From Antribacter gilvus (GTDB lineage: Bacteria; Actinomycetota; Actinomycetes; Actinomycetales; Cellulomonadaceae): a stretch of DNA of 64,000 nucleotides. This document shows, piece by piece, positions 1-8,127 of the stretch. The notes under the pieces are model-generated. The model saw nothing but the letters and a program-made list of their open reading frames with translations, did not search any database and was not told where the DNA came from. Both the position numbers and the translations under genes were made by a program. The first letter of the stretch is position 1, and every line of letters begins with the position of its first letter. Location of the stretch: assembly GCF_003946865.1 (NCBI RefSeq), contig NZ_QXTH01000012.1, positions 81,526 to 145,525 of the forward strand. Direction: 5' to 3'.

Positions 1-686
1 TTGCCCTTCACCTCGGCGGCCTGGTCGAGGAGGTTCGAGAGGCCGCCGTACGTGGTGACCCACTTCGCGGCCGTCTTGGGTCCGACGCCCGGGACCCCGG
101 GGAGGTTGTCGCTGGTCTCGCCCACGAGGGCCGCGAGGTCGGGGTACTGCTCCGGCGGCACGCCGTACTTGGTCACCACGGCCTCGGGCGTCATGCGTGC
201 GAGCTCGGAGACGCCCTTGACCGGGTACAGGACCGTGATGTGCTCCGTGACGAGCTGCAGCGAGTCACGGTCGCCCGAGCAGACGAGCACGTCCATCCCC
301 GCCGCCTCGGCGGACTGGGCGAGCGTGGCCAGGATGTCGTCGGCCTCGATGCCCTCCTTCGACAGCGCCGGGACGCGCAGCGCCTCCAGCACCTCGAGGA
401 TGAGTGGCACCTGGCTGCGGAACTCCGGCTTGCTCTCGCTGCGCGTGGCCTTGTACGCGGGGAAGCGCTCCGTGCGGAACGTGACGCGCCCCACGTCGAA
501 CGCCACGGCCAGGTGCGTGGGCTGCTCGTCGCGGAGCAGGTTCGTCAGCATGGACGTGAAGCCGTAGACCGCGTTCGTGACCTGACCGGAGGTGGTGGCC
601 AGCGTGTCAGGCAGGGCGAAGAAGGCCCGGTACGCCATCGAGTGGCCGTCGATCAGGAGGAGGCGGGGTCGCGCGGAGGTGCTCAC
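1..686 (-). CDS. polA: DNA polymerase I, N-terminal part (truncated by window edge)
   Basis: The visible 228 codons encode the 5'-3' exonuclease (FEN-like) domain of DNA polymerase I, which removes RNA primers and damaged strands during replication and repair. It opens with LLLIDGHSMAYRAFFALP, and the metal-binding acidic motifs AFDVGR, EADDILA and CSGDRDSLQL follow, then the helix-hairpin-helix PGVPGVGPKTAAKW. The start is a GTG at 686. The gene runs off the left edge, so the polymerase domain is not seen. It is divergent from the thioesterase gene with only 19 bases between the two start codons. Identification is secure for the family. Confidence 0.93.
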   Translation of the reverse strand, partial: MSTSARPRLLLIDGHSMAYRAFFALPDTLATTSGQVTNAVYGFTSMLTNLLRDEQPTHLAVAFDVGRVTFRTERFPAYKATRSESKPEFRSQVPLILEVLEALRVPALSKEGIEADDILATLAQSAEAAGMDVLVCSGDRDSLQLVTEHITVLYPVKGVSELARMTPEAVVTKYGVPPEQYPDLAALVGETSDNLPGVPGVGPKTAAKWVTTYGGLSNLLDQAAEVKG

Positions 687-705
687 GGGTGCAAACCTAG
701 CGCCC

Positions 706-1146
706 ATGACTGACACGCACCCTGGCACGGAGACCCCGTCCGCCGCACCCGACGCCCCTGCCGCCCGCTGGGCCGCGGCCTCCCGCGGCACGCTCATCGA
801 GCGGATGGGCATCGACCTCACCGAGGTCTCCGCCCAGCGCACCACGGGCACGCTCCCCGTGGACGGGAACACCCAGCCGGCGGGCCTGCTGCACGGCGGC
901 GCGTCCGCCGTGCTCGCCGAGACGCTCGCCTCGGTGGCGGCACAGGAGCACGCCGGCGAGGGCCGTCAGGCCGTGGGGATCGAGCTGAACGCCACGCACC
1001 ACCGCGGGGTGCGTGACGGCGTGGTCCAGGGTGTGGCGACCGCGATCCATCTCGGTCGCACCACGGCGAGCTACGAGATCGTCGTCACGGACGACCAGGG
1101 CCGGCGCGTGTGCACGGCCCGCCTCACCTGCATGATCCTGGGCTGA
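706..1146 (+). CDS. Hotdog-fold acyl-CoA thioesterase (PaaI/MenI-like)
   Basis: This 146-residue protein is a hotdog-fold thioesterase that would hydrolyse an acyl- or aryl-CoA in the cytoplasm. The segment GLLHGGASAVLAETLAS is the family signature; Gln57, His63 and Glu72 match the active-site trio of the MenI/EntH type. The first 25 residues are Pro/Ala-rich and probably disordered. The ATG at 706 has no visible Shine-Dalgarno sequence and lies 19 bases from the polA start, so a leaderless message is likely. The substrate cannot be read from the sequence: DHNA-CoA, phenylacetyl-type CoA or a proofreading role are all possible. Confidence 0.85.
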   Translation: MTDTHPGTETPSAAPDAPAARWAAASRGTLIERMGIDLTEVSAQRTTGTLPVDGNTQPAGLLHGGASAVLAETLASVAAQEHAGEGRQAVGIELNATHHRGVRDGVVQGVATAIHLGRTTASYEIVVTDDQGRRVCTARLTCMILG

Positions 1147-1167
1147 CGAGCCGCGGGACCGACCGGG

Positions 1168-1836
1168 TCAGCCCACCTCGGCGCGGTGGTCCTCGCGGTA
1201 CACGGCGCGCAGCTCGCGCAGGTCGATCGGGCCCGACTCGGCCACCGACCGGGCGCGGCGGCGGCGTGCGATGAGGTCCTCGAGGCCCCGTGCGCCCTGC
1301 CGGAGGCGGCCGCGGCTACCAGCGGCGGCCGTCTCCCGCGCGGCGGCAGCGGCCTCCACGAGACGGCGGTGGAGCGTGGTGCACGACACGACGCGATGGC
1401 CCGCGGTGGGCGCGAAGCCCAGGCGGGCGAGGAACCGCTGGATCCCGCGGTGGCCCGGGACCGGGGCCGCGTAGACCTCGGCACAGTCGTGGGCGGCGGC
1501 AAGGTCGGCCACCCCGCGCAGGAGCGCGTGACCTACGCCACGGCGCCGCGCGGCTGGGACGACGTACACCAGGTCGATGTAGAGGCTGGGCGTCCCCGCG
1601 AACAGATACGGACCGACGACGCGGGCGACGACGACCCCGACCACCTCGTCGGCGACCAGGGCCACGAGCACGTGGCCGTCGACCGACAGGAGCACGCTCA
1701 GGTGCTCCAGCAGGCGGTCCTGGTCCGCGGTGCCCAGCTGAGCCGCCGCCGGCGACTCGTCTCGCGCCTCGCTGCTCAGGGCCACGACGGCCAGGAGATC
1801 CTCACGGCTCGCGGGCCGTACCTCGACTGTTCGCAC
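1168..1836 (-). CDS. GNAT family N-acetyltransferase
   Basis: The 222-residue product is a GNAT acetyltransferase using acetyl-CoA; its acceptor is unknown. Motif A is seen as LVYVVPAARRRGVGHALL, with the acetyl-CoA pyrophosphate loop in RRRGVG, followed by FLARLGFAPTAGHRV. The C-terminal 70 residues are Ala/Arg-rich and outside the domain. I chose the GTG at 1836 over longer reading-frame starts because AGGAGGTG sits just upstream. The gene converges on the thioesterase gene, with 21 bases between the stops. A promoter and palindrome lie just upstream. Confidence 0.8.
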   Translation of the reverse strand: MRTVEVRPASREDLLAVVALSSEARDESPAAAQLGTADQDRLLEHLSVLLSVDGHVLVALVADEVVGVVVARVVGPYLFAGTPSLYIDLVYVVPAARRRGVGHALLRGVADLAAAHDCAEVYAAPVPGHRGIQRFLARLGFAPTAGHRVVSCTTLHRRLVEAAAAARETAAAGSRGRLRQGARGLEDLIARRRRARSVAESGPIDLRELRAVYREDHRAEVG

Positions 1837-1883
1837 CGGCACACCTCCTGAGTGTCTGGTCCGGGCCGGCCTGCGGCCGATCC

Positions 1884-1936
1884 GGACGATCGTCCAACTA
1901 GCGGCAGACGATAGACCCGTCCCCCGCAGCACACAA
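1884..1936 (-). promoter_or_regulatory. Candidate promoter and palindromic operator for the GNAT gene
   Basis: On the minus strand a TTGTGT hexamer (1936-1931) and TATCGT (1913-1908) are separated by 17 bases, a plausible housekeeping promoter. The predicted transcript start falls near 1901. Immediately downstream is a perfect 12-base palindrome GGACGATCGTCC at 1884-1895, placed where a repressor would block transcription. The hexamers are seen; promoter activity and operator function are inferred. Confidence 0.4.
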
Positions 1937-1949
1937 TGCTGCAGGGGAC
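1919..1949 (-). terminator. Hairpin downstream of pdtaR
   Basis: Arms at 1919-1931 and 1937-1949 pair over 13 positions with one mismatch around a five-base loop. It lies about 50 bases beyond the pdtaR stop codon and could end that transcript. No T-run follows, and it overlaps the candidate GNAT promoter, so the assignment is tentative. Confidence 0.4.
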
Positions 1950-1998
1950 GAAGATCACCCGCTCGTGCCCGGGATGCCCGGGTGCGGGATGTTTCCGG

Positions 1999-2676
1999 TC
2001 AGGCGCCGCCGACCTGCTCGATCACGGCGTCCGCGACCTCACGCATGGTGAGGCGGCGGTCCATCGACGTCTTCTGGATCCAGCGGAACGCCTCCGGCTC
2101 CGACAGGCCCATCTTGGTCTGCAGCAGGCCCTTGGCCCGGTCCACGCGCTTGCGGGTCTCGAACCGCTCCTGCAGGTCGGCGACCTCCGACTCCAGCGAC
2201 GTGATCTGCGCGTACCGGGAGATCGCGATCTCGACGGCCGGCAGCAGGTCGGCAGGGGTGAAGGGCTTCACCACGTACGCCATGGCGCCCGCGTCCCGCG
2301 CGCGCTCGACGAGCTCCGTCTGGGAGAAGGCGGTCAGCAGCACGACGGGGGCGGCGTGCGCCTTGGCGATGCGCTCAGCAGCGGAGATGCCGTCCAGCTC
2401 GGGCATCTTCACGTCCATCACCACGACGTCGGGCCGCAGCTCGAGCGCGAGGTTCACGGCCGTCTCGCCGTCACCCGCCTCACCGACCACGTCGAAGCCC
2501 GCCTCGCGGAGCGTCTCCACGACGTCCATCCGGATCAGCGCCTCGTCCTCCGCCACGATGGCGCGGCGAGCGGGACGGTTCGGGTTCGCCGCAGGCTCGG
2601 CGTCGATCATGGGCGGGAGGTCGAGCGGCAGCGACGCCGCGTTCGAGTCGGTGTTCTCGTCGGTCACGTCCCCCAT
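1999..2676 (-). CDS. pdtaR: ANTAR-domain response regulator / transcription antiterminator (PdtaR-like)
   Basis: A 225-residue two-domain regulator. The receiver domain (about residues 37-155) has the acidic pocket EDE at 43-45, phospho-acceptor Asp88 in VVVMDVKMPELDG, switch Thr115 and Lys137 in VVKPF. A coiled linker leads to the ANTAR RNA-binding domain (about 160-222; RVDRAKGLLQTKMGLSEPEAFRWIQ). Such proteins bind paired hairpins in nascent RNA and prevent termination after phosphorylation by a PdtaS-type histidine kinase, which is not in this window. The first 36 residues are an unstructured extension; a start at Met23 (2610) is possible, but neither site has a good ribosome binding site. 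The position near polA and pyk is as I recall for M. tuberculosis Rv1626. Confidence 0.92.
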   Translation of the reverse strand: MGDVTDENTDSNAASLPLDLPPMIDAEPAANPNRPARRAIVAEDEALIRMDVVETLREAGFDVVGEAGDGETAVNLALELRPDVVVMDVKMPELDGISAAERIAKAHAAPVVLLTAFSQTELVERARDAGAMAYVVKPFTPADLLPAVEIAISRYAQITSLESEVADLQERFETRKRVDRAKGLLQTKMGLSEPEAFRWIQKTSMDRRLTMREVADAVIEQVGGA

Positions 2677-2750
2677 CCTAAGGGCCGCGGCTTGGGCCGC
2701 ACACCTGTGGTGTGGTTCGATGTTCGCTGCACGGCGTGCCGTGCGTCACC

Positions 2751-2824
2751 GCCCCGGTAGCCCAATTGGCAGAGGCAACCGACTCAAAATCGGTCCAGTG
2801 AGGGTTCGAGTCCCTCCCGGGGCA
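2751..2824 (+). tRNA. tRNA with anticodon CAA (tRNA-Leu), short variable loop
   Basis: A full cloverleaf folds by eye: a 7-bp acceptor stem (GCCCCGG/CCGGGGC), a D arm, a 5-bp anticodon stem ACCGA/TCGGT enclosing CTCAAAA, and a T arm GAGGG-TTCGAGT-CCCTC. The discriminator is A and no CCA is encoded. The anticodon is CAA, reading the Leu codon UUG. The variable loop is only five bases (CCAGT), whereas bacterial tRNA-Leu is normally class II with a long variable arm. See findings. Confidence 0.88.
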
Positions 2825-2842
2825 CGGCAGGCGGGCCGCTCG

Positions 2843-3499
2843 TCAGCGTCCCGTCTGGTTCGCCAGCAGGTCACGCAGGTAGAACGCGTACCAGAGGCGA
2901 ACCGGCGCGCCGGCACCCTCGCCCGCCTCCACACCGGCCTGGACCGAGGTGGCGACGTCACCGCTGTACCCGTTGAACGTCTGCTTGACCCGGTCCCCCG
3001 CATCGCCGCCGGCCACGGCAGGCAGGCCCGCGTGCCAGTCGTCGAGCAGCACGCTGTCGATGCCCAGCAGGGTGGCTTCGTCACTCATCCGCGCGTAGGC
3101 CGCGTCGCCGTCGGCCTCGGTGCGGAACACGTCCACCGAGAGCACGTAGCCGCCGCTCGTGGTCACGGTGAGCTGCTCCGCACGGGCGGACCACGTGCCC
3201 GACGGGAGCACCAGCTCCACGTCGGACCCCCCCTCCGGGACGTCGACGATCACCATCTCGTCCGCCGGCAGGCCGACCGACCCCGCGTCCACCGGACGTG
3301 TCAGGTCCCACTGCATAGGATCTCCTTCCTCCACCGCCTGGACGGTGCCGTCCTCGGCCGGACCGTCCGGCCCGCCGTCGATCCGGACGCTGCAGCCCGC
3401 CAGCGCGAGCGCCAGGGCGACCACGACCGTCACTGCACCGGGAGCACCTCTCACGGGCGACGACCACGACGCCCGCCGGGTGACTCCCGTACCCGTCAC
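2843..3499 (-). CDS. Predicted lipoprotein of unknown function
   Basis: I do not recognise this family. The 218-residue product begins with an Arg-containing n-region and a hydrophobic stretch ending in the lipobox LALAGC, so Cys36 should be lipidated by Lgt and the protein anchored outside the membrane. The mature part is mixed alpha/beta with no clear domain motif. The GTG start at 3499 overlaps the stop of the upstream WXG100-like gene in a GTGA arrangement, so the two are translationally coupled and probably act together. It ends 19 bases before the convergent tRNA gene. Confidence 0.7.
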   Translation of the reverse strand: MTGTGVTRRASWSSPVRGAPGAVTVVVALALALAGCSVRIDGGPDGPAEDGTVQAVEEGDPMQWDLTRPVDAGSVGLPADEMVIVDVPEGGSDVELVLPSGTWSARAEQLTVTTSGGYVLSVDVFRTEADGDAAYARMSDEATLLGIDSVLLDDWHAGLPAVAGGDAGDRVKQTFNGYSGDVATSVQAGVEAGEGAGAPVRLWYAFYLRDLLANQTGR

Positions 3500-4977
3500 T
3501 GGTTCACCTCGACGTCCCACTCGGTCAGTCTCTCCACGATGCGCCCGACGCGGTCGGGGTTCGTGAGCCGGTAGTCGTCGATCCGGTCGCTCACGTCGGA
3601 GCCGACGATGGCAGCCGCACGGTCCGGGTCGGAGGCGAGCAGCTCCTGGTACGCGGGAAGCGTGTCGGCGGTGACGTAGGCCCAGCGCTCACCGGTGTCT
3701 GCGATGTTGCCACCCGGCAGCGGAGTGGTCGTGACGATCTCGCCCTGCACCGGGTTGTCCACGGAGAAGGGCGTGAACGGGAGGCCCAGCCGCTCCGGAC
3801 CTGGCGTCTCGATGGTGACCTTCAGCGGGTCGAACTGGGCGTAGGTCTGGGTGCCCGGGATCGACGCCTCACCGACGAGCGTCATCATGTAGGTCATCGC
3901 CGGGCCCGTGACAGGCCGGTCGGTCATGGCGCCGTAGTCGTCCGCGATGATGTCGAGCTGCTCGCGGCGGAGCAGCTCCGTGTTTCCCGCGGCCAACCGC
4001 TCCGGGTCGCCCGAGTCGATGTCCGACCAGGCGTCGAGGGTGCGCCGGTTGATCTCTCCCGACTCGTGGAGCCGCGTGATCTCGTTCATCCCGCCGTGCG
4101 TGTACGCGGCGTGCATCCGGGCCTGGTCCTCGAAGATCTCCTTCTGCATCTCGAGGAACGTGGTCTCGTAGAACGCAAGCTCCGCGTCGCTCATCGCGGA
4201 GACGATCTCCAGCATGTCACCGACGCCCGGCGGCAGCACCGTGCCCGCGGCGCCGACCGTCTGGGCGATGTCGCGCATCATGGCGAGATCGAGGAAGCCG
4301 GCGGCGAAGGACGGTCCGATCATCGCCGCCATGCCCGCCCACTGCAGGTCCGGGTTGTCGAGGAACAGCTGTGAGTAGTACGAGTAGACCGCCTCGATGT
4401 TGCCCCTGTTCGCCTGCGCGCCCTGGGTCGGGTCCCAGGACCGGTAGTCGATCCCGGCGTCGCCTGCCGCGACCCGCGTCCAGTGCTCCGAGACGACGTC
4501 GCCGTACCCCGGGCTGCCCGGCTGGGCACCCGACGCCGTGAGCGACTCGTACAACGCGGCCACCTGGGCGTCCGAGGCGCTGCGGAGCCAGGCGTCGCGC
4601 TCTGCCGCGGTCATGGCCAGGTAGGCGTCTGCGGACGGGACGTTCGGGGCGCCGGGGCCGGGCGCGCCTGCCGGACCACCCCCGCCGCCACCGGCGGAGC
4701 CCGACCCTGAGTCGCTCGTGCGCTCCTGCGAGGCCGCGTTGCGCACCAGCTGGTCACCTGCCTGCTCGAGGGCGGACGCCGCCCGCGCGAGCCCCGGACC
4801 GGTCGACCCCGACCACTCGGCACGGAACCGCCCGGCCGACGGCCCGAGCCACGCCAGGTTTGTCGACAGCAGGGCCCCTAGCTGTGACCGGGTGTCCGAG
4901 AGGGACTGCGCGTCCCGCTGGAACGACCTCGCCAGAGCGCGCAGCTGCGCGACGTCAGCGCCCCACAGCTGGTCCAT
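3496..4977 (-). CDS. Large protein with WXG100-like N-terminal domain, function unknown
   Basis: The 493-residue product starts with about 85 residues that look like a WXG100/ESX helical hairpin, including W-L-G at residues 43-45 (STNLAWLGPSAGRF). A Ser/Gly-rich linker (about 88-112) joins it to a roughly 380-residue, mainly helical domain that I do not recognise. There is no signal peptide or membrane segment. Proteins of this shape are often exported by type VII (ESX) machinery or are polymorphic-toxin-like, but no toxin motif or ESX gene is seen here. The start at 4977 has a good GGAGGG ribosome binding site. It is coupled to the downstream lipoprotein gene. Confidence 0.65.
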   Translation of the reverse strand: MDQLWGADVAQLRALARSFQRDAQSLSDTRSQLGALLSTNLAWLGPSAGRFRAEWSGSTGPGLARAASALEQAGDQLVRNAASQERTSDSGSGSAGGGGGGPAGAPGPGAPNVPSADAYLAMTAAERDAWLRSASDAQVAALYESLTASGAQPGSPGYGDVVSEHWTRVAAGDAGIDYRSWDPTQGAQANRGNIEAVYSYYSQLFLDNPDLQWAGMAAMIGPSFAAGFLDLAMMRDIAQTVGAAGTVLPPGVGDMLEIVSAMSDAELAFYETTFLEMQKEIFEDQARMHAAYTHGGMNEITRLHESGEINRRTLDAWSDIDSGDPERLAAGNTELLRREQLDIIADDYGAMTDRPVTGPAMTYMMTLVGEASIPGTQTYAQFDPLKVTIETPGPERLGLPFTPFSVDNPVQGEIVTTTPLPGGNIADTGERWAYVTADTLPAYQELLASDPDRAAAIVGSDVSDRIDDYRLTNPDRVGRIVERLTEWDVEVNQ

Positions 4978-5097
4978 CCTGCCCTCCGACTGCCGCGCGT
5001 TCGAGCACCGGAACAGGATCGCGCCGGGCTGGGAGGAACGTACGCGAACGCGGCGCGTACGTCGACGGGGAGATCTCCCCTTGACCAGCCCGGATAC

Positions 5098-5156
5098 GAC
5101 GGTGCCCGGCGCCGGCGCCGCCCCGGGGGGGCGATCGCACGGCGTCGGGCACCGTC
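5098..5156 (-). terminator. Long hairpin between pyk and the WXG100-like gene
   Basis: Arms at 5098-5113 and 5141-5156 pair over 16 positions with one mismatch, giving a very stable GC stem directly after the pyk stop codon (5165). There is no T-run, which is common for actinobacterial terminators. It probably ends pyk transcription. Confidence 0.6.
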
Positions 5157-5164
5157 AGGTCAGG

Positions 5165-6601
5165 TCAGGAGCGGCCGCGGCCGTCCGCCTGGCTGCCGAT
5201 CTTGTGCACGAGGATCGAGTTCGTGGTGCCGGGGACGCCCACGGGGGCGCCCGAGACGACCACCACGAGGTCGCCCTTCTCCGCGAGGCCCTTGGCCTGG
5301 AGCGTGGAGTCGACCTGCTCGACCATGGCGTCGACGCTGTCGACCTTGGGCACGAGCGCCGTCTGGACACCCCAGGTGAGGGACAGCGCGTTGCGCACGC
5401 CCTCCTCCGGGGAGAAGGCCAGCAGCGGGATGCCGGAGCGCAGGCGCGACATGCGGCGGGCGGAGTCGCCCGACTGCGTGAACGTCACCAGGTACTTCAC
5501 GCCCAGCGTCTCGCCGATCTCGGCGGCGGCGCGGGTGATGGCGCCACCACGGGTGTGCGGCGTGGAGCCGAGCGGCGCGATCCGCTCGCGGCCCATCTGC
5601 TCCGTGACCTCGATGATCCGGGCCATCGTCTCGACCGTCAGGATCGGGTAGTCGCCCACCGAGGTCTCGCCCGAGAGCATGACCGCGTCGGCGCCGTCGA
5701 GGACGGCGTTGGCGCAGTCGGACGCCTCGGCGCGCGTGGGGCGCGGTGACGTCGTCATGGACTCCAGCACCTGCGTCGCCACGATGACCGGCTTGGCGTT
5801 GCGGCGCGCGATCTCCACGATGCGCTTCTGGACCAGCGGCACCTGCTCGAGCGGGAGCTCGACGGCGAGGTCGCCACGGGCCACCATGACGCCGTCGAAG
5901 GCCGCGATGATCTCGTCAAGCTGCTCGACCGCCTGGGGCTTCTCGATCTTGGCGATGACGGGGACCGTGCGGCCCACGTCCTCCATCACCCGGCGGACGT
6001 CCTCGTAGTCCTTGGCGGAGCGCACGAAGGACAGCGCGATGAAGTCCGCGCCGAGGTTGAGGGCCCAGCGGAGGTCCTCCTCGTCCTTGTCGGACATGGC
6101 GGGGACCGACACGGCCACGCCCGGGAGGTTCAGGCCCTTGTTGTTCGACACGGGCCCGGCCACCTCGACACGGGTCACCACGTTGGGTCCCTCGACCGCG
6201 GTGACGCGGACGAGGACCTTGCCGTCGTCGATGAGGATCGGGTCGCCCACGCGGGCGTCGCCCGGCAGGCCCTTGTGGGTGGTGGAGACGAGCTCCTTGG
6301 TGCCCACGACGTCCTCGGTCGTGATGGTGAAGACGTCACCCTCGTTCAGCCAGTGCTTCTCGTCGTTCGCGAAGCGGCCGAGCCGGATCTTGGGCCCCTG
6401 AAGGTCCACGAGGACGGCGACCGAACGGTCCGCCTCCTTCGCGGCGGCGCGCACCCCGTGGTACACGGCCGCGTGGGCCTCCTGCTCGCCGTGGCTCCGG
6501 TTGATGCGTGCGACGTCCATACCGGCGGCCACGAGCGCACGCAGCTGCTCCGGCGACTCGGTGGCGGGTCCGATGGTGCACACGATCTTTGCTCTGCGCA
6601 T
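5165..6601 (-). CDS. pyk: Pyruvate kinase
   Basis: The 478-residue enzyme transfers phosphate from phosphoenolpyruvate to ADP, the last step of glycolysis. It begins MRRAKIVCTIGPATESPEQL, continues with the active-site segment ARINRSHGE (the family more often has a hydrophobic residue before SHG), then FVRSAKD, VIAKIEKPQAVE and MVARGDLAVELPLEQVP, and ends with the regulatory C-domain. Length is typical. The start at 6601 has GGAG just upstream. It is the last gene of the long minus-strand run, 56 bases after gltD, with a strong hairpin downstream. Confidence 0.96.
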   Translation of the reverse strand: MRRAKIVCTIGPATESPEQLRALVAAGMDVARINRSHGEQEAHAAVYHGVRAAAKEADRSVAVLVDLQGPKIRLGRFANDEKHWLNEGDVFTITTEDVVGTKELVSTTHKGLPGDARVGDPILIDDGKVLVRVTAVEGPNVVTRVEVAGPVSNNKGLNLPGVAVSVPAMSDKDEEDLRWALNLGADFIALSFVRSAKDYEDVRRVMEDVGRTVPVIAKIEKPQAVEQLDEIIAAFDGVMVARGDLAVELPLEQVPLVQKRIVEIARRNAKPVIVATQVLESMTTSPRPTRAEASDCANAVLDGADAVMLSGETSVGDYPILTVETMARIIEVTEQMGRERIAPLGSTPHTRGGAITRAAAEIGETLGVKYLVTFTQSGDSARRMSRLRSGIPLLAFSPEEGVRNALSLTWGVQTALVPKVDSVDAMVEQVDSTLQAKGLAEKGDLVVVVSGAPVGVPGTTNSILVHKIGSQADGRGRS

Positions 6602-6657
6602 GTCTCCAGCCTCATTGAATTGCAGTCCCGGCGCGAGCCGAGACCAGGGAATGAAAT

Positions 6658-8119
<1,462 letters not shown>

Positions 8120-8127
<8 letters not shown>

